Assembly (NCBI GenBank): GCA_023055505.1
Contig: JALIRH010000001.1
Span: forward strand, 93,712,530-93,776,529
Source: Callipepla californica brunnescens
Lineage: Eukaryota > Chordata > Aves > Galliformes > Odontophoridae
Reading direction: 5' to 3'
DNA length: 64,000 nt
Of this stretch, positions 48,541 to 60,199 are shown one piece after another. The notes beneath the pieces were generated by a model, which was not told the origin of the DNA, searched no databases, and saw only the letters and a program-made list of their open reading frames with translations. Within the stretch, counting starts at the first letter, position 1. Each line of letters opens with the position of its first letter. Position numbers and translations under genes: made by a program.

Positions 48541-50898
48541 TGTGTCAGTTTCTCTCCAGTGTGAAGAAAGTCACTTAAAAGACAAACATGCAATTTTTAG
48601 ATGGCTAAACCTAGGTGAGGTGAATCTTTTCTACTCTCTGAATGCCAATATCTTTATTATGTTACAATAGTGTATTAGGATATATTTCTCAGACAAACTC
48701 TCATTTTTTGTATACTTCATCTGCTGTGGAAAACATAAAATATAAGATGAACCAGTAGCGTAAAGAAAGAGCAACGATTGAGATTAGAAATCAAGAATAG
48801 CTTGAATTCAAATACTGTCAGAGTAAGGATTTATGTAAATCAGAGACTGAAGCAAATACTCTACCAGATTTGTATCTTCCACCTGCCTAACCGTACAATG
48901 CTTTTGTTGCAGCTGTGGTTTGAAACACAAATGATCATTGTGAGATACTAGGAAAATAATGTCTGTACATTATAAATATCAAATTAATTTCAACTTCTGT
49001 TAACGAGGATTTATTTTGCTTTGACACCTAAGCCTATCCTATATTTTACCTTAAACCATAGTCACATGTTTTTCACCCAGGCCTTCCTGAAATAATTTCT
49101 GTGCTACAATATTTAGTGAAAATGGTCACTCAAATACATCCAGCTTTTGAGTGAGATATATATGAAAGTTAAGCTAATGGGAAAATTTCTTGCAGTACAC
49201 CCTGTATCAGAAATAAAAGGCATTTAAGAGGAGTTTCATATTTGAGTTTCGTTGTTTATTTTATGGTGGTTCCTTTTAGTATTGACAGTTCTAAAATAGA
49301 AACTAAAATCCGCTCTGGTATGTGCTTGTGTTTATGACATTTATTCACTGAAATCTAAATTAATAACAAATTATTTGGTCATAAAACTAACTTTCATATA
49401 AAGTAACATTGCTAGTCGTAGAAAAAATAAGAGAATTAAATCAATAATAAGCATTTAAAATTATCAAACTGACATTGTTGATTTTTCATGTAGAACTATA
49501 ATTACTTGATTTTCCAGTTAAGAATAATATTAGCATTGAAGAAATCTTAAGTATTACTGAAAGATTGAAAGCTGGGTAAAACTTAGAGATAGGCTGCACA
49601 GGGATATCCCTTGTCTTTGAAATGAAGGTGATGTTTTTAGCTACAAATCTTAGATCTTAATATTTGAAGAATAGAATTTCACCAACCTTCTCAGTATCAG
49701 AAATGTTTTTCTTGTTCATATAGTGTAGAAATCTACCTTTCAAATGATGATTATTTAAGTTTGGATAAGAGCAAGAGAAAAGTTGTATCATATGATTGAA
49801 ACTCCAAAGAATTTACACTAATGTATATTAAAATCAAGTGAGTATTTATTAAATAAAATAGTCAAGTTTAGGTAATTTAATTGACTGTAAGAAAAATTAA
49901 ATCGAAGAGGAAAAAGCAAATGTTGTGAAAGTTAAAAGTAATGTGATAAATAAGTACACTGAAAAAAATATTTTCTATTCATGGAAAGAATAACATTATT
50001 TTGATATAGAACATGATAACTTAATTCAAGGCACATCCAACATGTCTTGAAACACTAAGACCACTAATATGTATGTAAGTACTTTATTTATTTATGTATT
50101 TTTAATGGAGTAATTCAGTGACACACCTTTTAAGTGCTTTTAAGAAAATAAGTCAATTTGGCTGCAGTTCTATGTTTTTCTCATTGCATTTTTCTACTAT
50201 TGTGAGTGCTACAATTTTTCAAAATGTTATATTAGCTATTTTTCTAAATGTAGATTTCTGATGCATATCAGGTTATTCTGTCATAAGACTTGAATAACCT
50301 CTTCTAATCTACATCATTTAGTCAGTGATAGGAAAAAGATCAGTTATACCTCAGGTCTCAGATTCTCCTGCAAACTGAGAACATTAGGTACATTCACAAC
50401 AGGCATGTGCTGTAAACCATCTGCCACAAGCTTATCCTGTTAGTGCTAGATGAGAGGGATGTGACACATTATATTAGCTTCCAGCAGTTTTCCATCTACT
50501 CTGATATTGAAAAAAATAACACAAATTGATTTACCTGAACCAGATTCATCACTGTAAAAAGGCAGTATCAAGAAAAAAAAGTCTGTTTTGTACAATTTTG
50601 CTTTCACTGCTAAAGAAAAAGAAGAATCATTTTTTAATAAAAGAATGACCAATAGTGTACCTGATTTTTCAAAAATTTTATTGTGTTATGCACTCCTCTG
50701 TTTCAAAATCAAAATGAGTAGGAAACTCCTGTTTCTTCTGCATCATCCAAATTAATATTGATTATGAACACAATCTCATTCAAAAATGATTTTTTATGAT
50801 TAAAGTCACACATTATGGGAAACATTTTCCAGTGTGTTTATTCTGAGCATAAAATTATTCTAGTGAAGTTTCTTAATGTATCTTTAGACTAAAATCTT

Positions 50899-50948
50899 GC
50901 AAAAAAAACAAAACAAAAAACAACAACAAAAATCAAACACAAAAACCC
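50899..50948 (+). repeat. A-rich CAAA/CAACAA tract
   Basis: Low-complexity run of A with interspersed C. Confidence 0.88.
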
Positions 50949-50976
50949 CTGAAGTATTAAATAATTCTAGGTATTC

Positions 50977-51016
50977 TAGAACTATTTAATAGTTCTATAT
51001 AGAATATATTCTATAT
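50977..51016. repeat. Two adjoining perfect palindromes
   Basis: TAGAACTATT-T-AATAGTTCTA (10-base arms, one-base spacer, 50977-50997) is followed, sharing one base, by a 20-base perfect palindrome centred on AATATATT (50997-51016). Confidence 0.9.
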
Positions 51017-53527
51017 TCTAGACCTTCTCCAGTCACTGAGTTCAAATCACTGTCAGTCACTTGTTTATTGTTAACATTTTCCATGGATGCATACAAAAGA
51101 TTAGAGCTTTTATAACCTGTACTCAGTTTCTGAAGTAATGACTGTCTTTTATCTAGGTATGCCTCATTCTCTTTTTCCTATAAATACATAAGAAAACAGC
51201 ATTTGTTTGTTTATTTGTTTACTTATTTATTTACTTAACATTTTTATTATTTAGTCTTAAAAATGGTCTTATTCATCAAATTTAATGCCTAACATGCTGA
51301 CAGATACCTTCTCACTGATTCCCTGCATTTTGAATTAGATTACTTGTATTAGTCTATATTAGTGTGTAAAATGCTTAAGATGTATTCATCTTTTTATTCC
51401 ATGTTGATACAGCTCAAAGGAGACCTAACCTCTGACAATAGCCCAAAGGGTATATATATATTGAAAAGGTAATTCAGGAAAACAAAATTATCTCAATAAC
51501 ACATCTAAGAAAATGGAAATACTGCAAAATAATAGATAAGACATCGCCACGTATAAAATCATTAATTTTCCAGAGGCTACTGCAATTTATCACAAATCGA
51601 AAGTGAGCAGTGCAAATCAAAATAGTGGACAGAATCTAGCATTAGCTATACATGAATCTCAAGTAAACTAACTAAAAGAATACATATAGTATATCTGTAC
51701 ATACATATTTGCTGACATTTTTTATTTTGTCTAAATGATATTTCTGGTAGGTTGACACCAGCTGGCAGGTAACCTCTCCCTAGTTTTATTTCAGAATATG
51801 GTATTATAAAAGTATGTAATATATCTTTGGTTTGTTGGGGTCAGCTGTCTTCTAAATAAACCAAACAGACTGAAAATGAAATATATTTTATATTGTCAGA
51901 ATAACACTGTTTTATACTTATCTATATAAGATTTATCTTATTTTTCTTAAATTCTATGGATGAAGTGAAAATATGAGGAAAATTATATTCAAACAAGAAT
52001 GTTGAGAACATTTGGATGCTTTTTAAATTTATTATCTATACAAAAATATGATAATTTAATATTTTTAAGAGATCTATTATTTTGTGATCATGTTATTTAT
52101 GTTGAAAGTGCAGTAGGCTTCAAACAGTAATTATTTAGTGAGAAAACCCTCACAGTTAAATAGTAAGCTCTGGTACCACTGTGATAAAGTATTGCTAGAA
52201 GCATAAGGAAATCAAGTGAAGGTATAACAAACAAGCTACTTCCAATTAAGTACTTTATGTTCTTGGAACTTACAGAGGAGGGAACTTCATTCAAAAACAT
52301 ATGAATTTACATATATTTCACTAATAAGATTTCTGTGTTGTTGTTTTTTCTTAGAAAATGACAGATTTCTGTTACCACTTTTATATACAAAACATCTTTG
52401 TTGTAAAAGTTGCTAGACATAAGGGAGATATAAGCGTGAAGTATGTATAGTCCATAACATCTGGTAAGCAGAGAATTATTTAACACATCAACTTATCACC
52501 GAAAACACAAGTTTAGTCTCCTCAAAGGTACTTAATACCAGGCAAATAAGCCATCTGAGTGTAAGAAATGCCTCAAGCAAACCTACAATGTAATAAATAA
52601 TACAAGGAATGATAGGTAGAGAACATGTGCTGAGAGGTCAAAGAGAAGCTTTAGTTACACTTCAGTTGTGCTCAACAATTATATAGAAAATGATTCCTAG
52701 CCTTTGTTAAAGAAAATAGGCTAGACTCCTTTATTTAGCCAAGAATGTAAAGAGAGAAGTCCATTGGACAGATGGAAATCCTGTAGCATTTGAAATGCTG
52801 GATAACTCTATCAGGCTTCTAGTGATATATCTGATAATATTCATAGAGCTGGCACTGAGAAACAAAATAGCCTGAGTGAAAGAAATTCTAATTGATCTCG
52901 GTACCTTACAGAACAACATATTTGAAACTATTCGTAGATATTCCCAATAGTATGAACATAGTTAGTAAGAAATTCATACACCAGCTTCATGTCTGTATGA
53001 CATAGATAATAAAGCAGATATATGTGACAGGTAGATGGGTTACCTTATTCACTGCTTATAATTCAGCAGTTTTAACATTTCACAATTATGAGGTCTCAGA
53101 GAGTACTCAGCAGTAGCACTTAATATATGCTAGTGGATGTGATTTCTTTTTTCTTTTCAGAAGTATGCTTTTTTCAGATATTTACTAGTTCAAAAACTCA
53201 CAACCAAATTAAAATAAAAGGATAGATACTACTTAAAGGAGGAACTTTTGAAATGCTATTGAGCTGTGCCATAAACGTGATAGTCTTTGTCAAAGTAGTA
53301 GACAAAAATAGATTTCATGTTCCTTTTTTTTCTTTTTAATGGTGCTGGCAATTCTTTCATTTTAGAGATATGGTACTTGGCTGGAGATATAGCCTGGCAG
53401 TGTGCAACTGCAACAAGGTCATAAACTAGAGGGACTAAAACTTTAAAATTGATCAAGTTAATCTAGAAGTATTCCCCCATTTGACTGACAGGTTGGAAGA
53501 GGTAGAGATAAAATAAAAAGTAGGGGC

Positions 53528-53555
53528 TTTTTGTTTGTTTGTTTGTTTGTTTTTA
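53528..53555 (+). repeat. (TTTG)n microsatellite
   Basis: Five TTTG units with T-rich flanks. Confidence 0.9.
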
Positions 53556-54210
53556 ATTAGAAGGAAAGAAATAGAATCCTTATAATTATGACTTAGCTGG
53601 AGCCAGGAGCAAGACTTGTGACCCAAAGAAGGAGTTATGACTTAGATTTACTTAGTCATTTTCAAAATCGACTAAAAATCATTGGCTATTATGATTAGAT
53701 AAAAATTCCAAGAAAATAATATTCTTTTTGTGATTGCACCTTAAAAGGGGCAAATCACATGACATTTCTTATTTCTGGCCTAGGAACACAATAACGTTAA
53801 TGTCATCAGATGTTCCTAGAGCTGTAACATATAGTTTCTGCCTCAGATTTTCAATTTTGAAGTGCATAACGAGTGCCCTAAAAGGTTTCATTTTCAACAT
53901 ATAAATTACAGAGATGATAATGATAATCACTCTGAGTTCCCAGTACATTCAAGTAAATGTAATAGGCACCTGAATAAAGAAGTTCAGCTTAAGAACTCAG
54001 TGTCACTTTGGATAGGACTGCCTTGTTCCAATTCCTCTCTATAGAGATATTTTTAAAAAAATATGTGACAAAATCTGACCTTATATTCAGAAGGATTATT
54101 TGGGAAGATTCAGAGGCTGAGAGATTACTGGAAAGTCTACCCTGTCTCCCTCCCTTGCCCCCACCATAGCTTGGCTCAATTCTTTCTGATGTGCAATATT
54201 ATCGTAAAAC

Positions 54211-54227
54211 TTTTTTTTTTTTTTTTT
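54211..54227 (+). repeat. Poly-T (17)
   Basis: Uninterrupted run of seventeen T. Confidence 0.95.
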
Positions 54228-55880
54228 GAGACTATTTTGGTTCATGGCATGGGGAACAGGATATATTTTTAGTCATCCAGTAGTCTCTCATTTTTTCCAG
54301 TTCATTTCTGCCAGGGTGCTGTTATGATGTTGATGGTGCATTCTGTACAAGTCTGCCACCTATGTTGCATACATATGAAGTATATGGATCTTGAGAAAGT
54401 AGTTTAGAAACACTTAATATTGTCCAAAATACTCTATAATTTTAATTTGATTATTAGTTACATTTGGGGGTAGGAAAGTGTTCGTGTATCTCTGCCACTT
54501 TTTAGAGGCCAAAGAATTTTCTTTTACTTCCCTAAAATTATTTTAGTTGAAGCTTTTGGAAGGAAAAGTGAATATTAATATTTTGGAAGCAAAAAGTATT
54601 TCCTACATAGTTAAAAGCAGCAGCCTTGAGAAGTCATTTCAGTTAAATTTATATTAATTTGAGGCGTTTGAATTATATTGACATTCTTCTGCCATAATTA
54701 GTTTGCTCATTTGAAATATTTGGTTTTAATTAACTTGTGCTTCTACTTTGTCTTGCATAAAAAATGCCAATGTCGTAATCACATTTGTCATAAACTGTCT
54801 CAAAAGCTTTCAGTCCAGTTCTTTTTCTTGATGAATAGATATGTTCTTTTCATCTAAAAATCCGTTAAATAATCTGCAGTGTTTGCAAATGACAACATTC
54901 TTCACAAAAGCATTTATGATGACGTGTCTTCATGATATTTTCAACACAATTTGCAAATTACATGATTCAGTTGAAGAACCTCATGGTCTGCAGCCTGACT
55001 TACTTCACAGTCCAATTTCAACACATATTTTCAGTACCTAGTGAACTAGTCCTTCTCAAGAATTTTCTGTGAATGATATCTTGGAAATGACAAATAATTC
55101 CTAAGGCTGACAGGCAACAAACATACTAAAGTTTCAAGATGCTTAAACATAAGGAGATAGTCTCTCCTCTGAAAACCATGAAAAACTTCCTTGCCTGACA
55201 ACATAGAGACCTTAGAACAGAATTGATCAGAAAAACAAAAAACAAGCAAAGTAACAAACCTAATGTCTATACATGAGCTAAAAAATTATGCTTTAAGTAG
55301 TGGAGTGAAAGAGGAATTTCTAGTGCGGTTTATACCATTTTAAAAATAATATCTAAACTATAGTGATTTCTCTCTTGACTCTCAGTGAACACAGAAGAAT
55401 TCAGTTGTCTTAATATTGGACTCATTACTATGATATACTCCAAGTATTTCTAGTAGAATAACTGTTCATGTCTATACTTTGATCAAAAATTTAAAAATAA
55501 AATTATGCCTTTGTAATACTTACAGATTTCTAGGTATAATGACTACATTTAAAATATGAAGCAATTATTTAGATATTTTAAAGGTAATAATTTAAATGTA
55601 AAATTAAGCCACATATACAACATACTCATCTAAGAAGTAAAATATGTTTTAAAAATATATTATAGATGAAGAGGAAATAATAGATGGAATGAATAAGAAT
55701 TTTTAATAAGTTTTTAAAAGACATTTTGAGTAGTAGAATATGGATATCTTTCCATCTTTTCAGTAAAGATCATGTTTGTAGAACAATAATATCACACTAA
55801 GGTCACTGTTTCTGAACACAGACAAATTAAGGCACTCTTTGCTTTCTATCCTTGCTACACATTTCCCTGCTTAACTCTGA

Positions 55881-56265
55881 GTTTTTGTATCCTTCCCTCA
55901 TCATCCAGTATTTAAAACTCCTCATCAGCTTTCCCAGACTGTTGGCACAGACGTTCTCTGCCAAGTTTGGTCAGATGTGGGCTTGAAAGTCTCCCTTCTG
56001 GATTCCATTGGCCTTGACACTTATGTCCAGGGTCAAATAGTCACTCTTCATACACGTTTAAAGTCACTGCTGAAGTGTCATTGCTGAACACAGAGCTCAA
56101 CAGTAAGGAGGATTAATCCAAGTTTTGGACCAGTGTCAGCAGTCTCCACAGCACTTCTGACCTTGTCAAGAAGCAGCTTATCCCCAGGCAACAAGTCAGG
56201 CTGGCAAATGGAGGCCTGCATTCCCCGCAGTTGTCGCAAAACTTGCATTCACCTCTTTCTCCTGA
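55881..56265. other. Unclassified less AT-rich segment before a CR1
   Basis: Sequence such as GCCAAGTTTGGTCAGATGTGG and AGCTTATCCCCAGGCAACAAG has a composition like repeats rather than the surrounding desert. It is directly joined to the 3' end of a - strand CR1. It probably belongs to an older repeat that the CR1 entered, but I cannot name it. Confidence 0.35.
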
Positions 56266-56885
56266 TCATAGAATCACGTAATTGTAGGGATTGGGACCTC
56301 CAGAGGTTATCAAGTTCAATCTCCCTGTCAAAGCAGTTCCCTAAACCAAGTTGCACAAGTAGGCATCCAGGAGGGCCTTGAATGTCTCCATAAGCTCTCT
56401 GGGCAGCCTGTGCCATTGCTCTGTCGCACTTACTGTGAAGAAGTTCTTATGCATCATTCCTATGCATTAGTTTGTGGCCATTTCCCTTTGTCCTATTGCT
56501 ACACACTGCTGAGGAGAGTCCAGCCTTGCCTCTTTGCCTCCAGCACTTCAGACATTTATAGATATACATCAGATCCCCTCTGAGTCTTCTTTTTTCAAGG
56601 TCTCTTAGCCTCTCCTCATAAGGGAGGTATTTCATGCCCTTTATCATCTTCGTAGCCCTCCGCTGAACTCACACCCCAGGATTCCCTTCACCTTCTTGAC
56701 CATCAGGGCACACTGCTGGCTCATGGTCAACCTGTCATCCACCAGGACACCCAGGTCCCTCTCTGCAGAGCTCCTCTCCAGCAGGTCATCCCCGAACTTG
56801 TATCGGTGTTTGTGGTTATTCTTTTGTAGGTGCAAGACTCTACACTTGCTCTTGTTAAACCTCACCTAGTTCCTGGTGCAGTTGT
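56266..56885 (-). mobile_element. CR1 LINE, 5'-truncated copy with small internal deletion
   Basis: It opens with the reverse complement of a CR1 3' end (TCATAGAATCACGTAATTG). It then shows the 'gtcaaagcagttccctaaacca' signature shared with the copy at 58547-59398, so both belong to one CR1 subfamily. The - strand carries KYLPYEERLRDLEKRRLRGDLMYIY (56630-56555) and [23 protein letters not shown] (56865-56797), the ORF2 C-terminal region. About 100 bases are missing near 56670 relative to the sister copy. Confidence 0.9.
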
Positions 56886-57835
56886 ATAATTCAGACTTGT
56901 TCTACTGAGGTGCCCTCCCTCAGTAAAAGAAAAGATTTCCCCTACCATGTTTGATACCAGTGCACTAGCCTATTCTGCAGTTCTGTGTGTGTATGTAAAA
57001 TAAGCTGACTTCCATCTGCCATACATCACATGCTCACAGCTTTCATCATCACAGAAATCTTCATTCATATTTGGAAAGAGTACAGTTTATTGGCTGTTAA
57101 TTCTTCTGTGTAACTAACAGTTTATGTTGTTAAATCTCCCGGGTGTCTGTAAGGCAGATCCTATCCTATATATTTCCTTTTTTTTCCCAATTCTACACAT
57201 TCTGCTCAGATACTCCTGCAGCTCCTTCACTTAGTGACACAGCTTTTTAGTCAGATCAGAGGTACAGGCACAGCATCATCTTCACTTGCTTCAGAATCAG
57301 TGAGAGGCTTCTGGGCTCCCTACAGCAGAAGCACTGTATGAGAAGTTGTCTTTGATGTGCCAGGCTAGTTGTTCTTGTTGGAGCCAGGTGCCATGCCCAT
57401 TGGCAAATCATCACATGTTGAGCAACCCCATGCTGTCCTCAGTGTTTCTGGCTCTGTTCCACATGCTCTTCTGCACACACTGCTGTGCAAATGATTGCAT
57501 CTGTGGGCTGCTCTGTTTGCTGTGTTCAGATTTGATGACCATCCCTACTTTAGCCTGCAGGGAAACTGGCCAAGAGTGCTGGGGGTGCAAATTTTTCTTC
57601 TACGTTTATTCCATTACCAAGAAAATCATGTGGCAGATGAAACAAACAAACCAAAAATAACAACAAAACGTCTAATATTACATCAGTGGGAAAAAGAAAA
57701 AAAAAAAAAAAGACAAATGCTATGAGTTTTACCTAGAGATTACTATCGGCATTAGTGCTCAGTTTAGCACATTTGCTTTTATGTGTAGTTGCACTGTTTT
57801 TTCATTCTTATGTTTCTCATTGCTCATCACATTGA
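56886..57835. other. Unclassified segment between two CR1 copies
   Basis: Includes a less AT-rich stretch (57200-57600). On the - strand near 57240-57190 there is weak resemblance to the coiled-coil part of CR1 ORF1, not enough to claim. Two overlapping open stretches (57346-57660 and 57495-57725) have no recognisable domain. An A17 run lies near 57698-57714. Confidence 0.35.
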
Positions 57836-58095
57836 AATCACAAAGTCATAGAATCACTGAGATAAATGACCTCTGGAAATGGTCTGGTCCAAACTCATCT
57901 GATCAGAGGAGAAGTAGGTACTACAGATTGTCAAGGCTCTGTCCAATTCAGTTTCCAAGCTCAGAGACTCAGCAACTGTGGGCAGCGTCTTCCACTCCTT
58001 TACCAACCTCACAAGTAAAAATATTACATTTATTCTATTTCAGTTTCTCCGTTATCCTGTTTTGTCCCCATATTTTACTGAAAAAAATCTGTCTA
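57836..58095 (-). mobile_element. Short diverged CR1 3' fragment
   Basis: Opens with AATCACAAAGTCATAGAATCAC (57836-57857), a reverse-complement CR1 end. Diverged 'ccactcctttaccaacctcac'-type sequence follows (57990-58013), corresponding to the usual 3' region. It ends near a + strand CR1 reverse transcriptase fragment. Confidence 0.75.
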
Positions 58096-58099
58096 CAAT

Positions 58100-58546
58100 T
58101 TCTTTAGTGCTCTTCATCAACAAATTATTCTGGATGCTATCTCCAAGCAAGTAGACGAGAAGGTTATCAAGAATAGTCAACATGAGTTCACCAAGGGGAA
58201 ATCGTAATTGACCAGTGGCCTTCTATGTTATAATGACTGGGTGGATGGAAGGAGAGAAGTGAATATTGTCTGTCTTGACTTCAGAAAGGCATTTAGCACT
58301 GTCTCCTGTAACATCCCCACAGGTAAGCTTAGGAATTGTGAGATAAATGAGTAAACAGTGAGGTGGGCTGAGAACTGGATTACTGTCAGAGCTCAAAGGG
58401 CTGTGATCAGTGGCACAGTCTAGTTGGAGGCTCATAGCTAATGGCATTCCCCAGGGATTGGAACTGTATCTGGTCTTGTTCAACATCTACATCAGTGACC
58501 TGGATGAAAGGAGAGAATGCATCCTCAGCAAATTCGCTATACAAAA
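58100..58546 (+). pseudogene. CR1 ORF2 reverse transcriptase fragment (outer element, left half)
   Basis: Forward frames show DEKVIKNSQHEFTKGKS-like sequence (58155-58205), VNIVCLDFRKAFSTVSCNI-like sequence (58262-58315), and FNIYISDLDERRECILSKFA near 58480-58538. These are the consecutive conserved blocks of CR1 reverse transcriptase. The similarity is cut at AAATTCGCTATACAAAA by a - strand CR1 and resumes at 59399. Confidence 0.88.
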
Positions 58547-59010
58547 CATAGAATCACAGAATCACAGAATCATATAATTGTAGAAGTTGGAAGGGACCAT
58601 CAGAGATGATCAAGTCCAACCTCCCTGTCAAAGCAGGCTCCCTAAACCAGGTTGCACAGGTAGGTGTCCAGACAGGCCATGAATATCTCCAGAGAAGGAG
58701 ACTCCACAACCTCTCCGGGCAGCCTGTGCCAGTGCTCTGTCACACTCACTGTGAAGAAGTTCTAATGCATCATTCCTATGCATTAGTTTGTGGCCATTTC
58801 CCCTTGTCCTATTGCTACATGCTGCTGAGAAGAGTCCAGCCTTGCCTCTTTGCCTCCGGCACCTTAGACATTTATAGATATACATCAGATCCCTCTGAGT
58901 CTTCTTTTTTCAAGGTCTCTCAGCCAGGTCTCTCAGCCTTTCCTCATAAGGGAGGTATTCCACGCCCTTTATCATCTTAGTAGCCCTCCACTGGCCTACT
59001 CTCTTTCAAG

Positions 59011-59041
<31 letters not shown>

Positions 59042-59398
59042 GCACAGGAGAGCCCAGAACTGGACACAAAACTCCAAGTGAGGCCTCACCAGGGCACAGT
59101 GGAGGGAGAGGATCACCTTCCTTGACCTGCTGGCCACACTCTTCTCAATGTACCCCAGGATTCCATTTGCTGTCTAGGCCACAAGGGCATACTGCTGGCT
59201 CACAGCCAGCCTGTCATCCACCAGGACCCCCATATCCCTCCTCTTCAGATCTCCTCTCCAGAAGGTCATCCCCTAACTTCTATTGGTGCATGTGGTTATT
59301 CTTTCCTAGGTGCAAGACTCTACATTTGCTCTTGTTAAACCTCATCTTGTTCGTTTCTGCCTGACTCTTCAGCTTGTCCAAGTCCCACTGAATGGCAG
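58547..59398 (-). mobile_element. CR1 LINE inserted inside a + strand CR1
   Basis: Begins with four reverse-complement terminal units (CATAGAATCACAGAATCACAGAATCATATAATTG, from 58547). It runs through the ORF2 C-terminal part to a 'gtccaagtcccactgaatggcag' end at about 59397. Open - strand stretch 58885-58628 contains MYIYKCLRCRRQRGKAGLF. A T27 tract interrupts it at 59015-59041. Flanked on both sides by the same + strand CR1. Confidence 0.92.
59015..59041 (+). repeat. Poly-T (27) inside a CR1
   Basis: Twenty-seven T within the - strand CR1, at a site where CR1 copies normally have no homopolymer. Confidence 0.97.
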
Positions 59399-60199
59399 AA
59401 ATCTGGGAGGAGTGGTTTACACATCAGAAATCTGTTCTGACATTCACTAAGACATACACAGGCTGGAGAAGGACTGAGAGGAAGCTTAGGTTCAGCAAGG
59501 ACAAGCATCAGTCCTACACCTTGGGAGAAATAACTGCATGAATAAGTACAGGTCAAAGGATGACCTGACGGAAAGGCGCTCTGAGGAAAATGACCTGGAT
59601 GTCCTTGTGAAGAACATGTTGACCATTTGGCATCAGTGTGTCCTTGTGTCTGAGAAGGCCAGTGTTTTTCTGGGGTGCATTAAAAAGACCACAGGCAGCA
59701 GGTCAAGGGAGTACTGTATCAAGTTCTGGGACCCCTAGTTCAAGAAAGACAGGGAACTTCTTTAGAGAGTTCAGTGTATGGTCACAAAGATGATTAGGGT
59801 TCTAGAACACCTCCCTTATGAAGAAAGGCCAAGAGACCTAGGTCTGTTCAGTTTGGACAAGAGAAAGTCAAGAGAGGATCTTATCAAAGCATTAAATATC
59901 TGAAGAGAAGGTGTCAAGTGGATGGAGACAGGCTCTATCCAGTGGTGTCTGGAAACAGGGCAAAGGACAACAGGCACAAATTAGAACACAGGAAGTTCCA
60001 TATGAACATGAGGAAGAACTTTGAGCATGACAGAGCAGTGAAGCAGGCAGCTCAGAGAGATTGTGGAGCCTCTTTCCCAGAATATATCACCTGGACACTT
60101 TCCTGTATAATCTGCCCTAAGGAAGCTGTTTTAGCAGGGGGAGTGAGCTACGTGTTTGCCAGAGGTCCCTTCCAGACCCTATGATTCTATGATTCTGTT
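59399..60199 (+). mobile_element. CR1 LINE tail (outer element, right half)
   Basis: Resumes with CTGGGAGGAGTGGTTTACACATC, the sequence that follows the reverse transcriptase motif where the left half stops. It continues through the ORF2 C-terminus (NKYRSKDDLTERRSEENDLDVLV-like, 59541-59608) and the tail to CCTATGATTCTATGATTCTGT at 60178-60199. Together with 58100-58546 this is one 5'-truncated CR1 of about 1.25 kb. Confidence 0.92.

Larger units (their letters stand above)
48541..55880. other. Very AT-rich intergenic DNA
   Basis: No gene, RNA or transposon end recognised over more than 7 kb. Holds an A/CAAA-rich tract (50899-50948), a pair of palindromes (50977-51016), a TTTG run (53528-53555) and a T17 run (54211-54227). 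Confidence 0.6.

Noticed and set aside
57346..57660. A 104-codon Cys-rich + strand frame
   Set aside because: No signal peptide, no recognisable cysteine pattern, and it lies in probable repeat sequence between CR1 copies.
58606..58980. A 124-codon + strand frame
   Set aside because: Antisense to the - strand CR1 inserted at 58547-59398.
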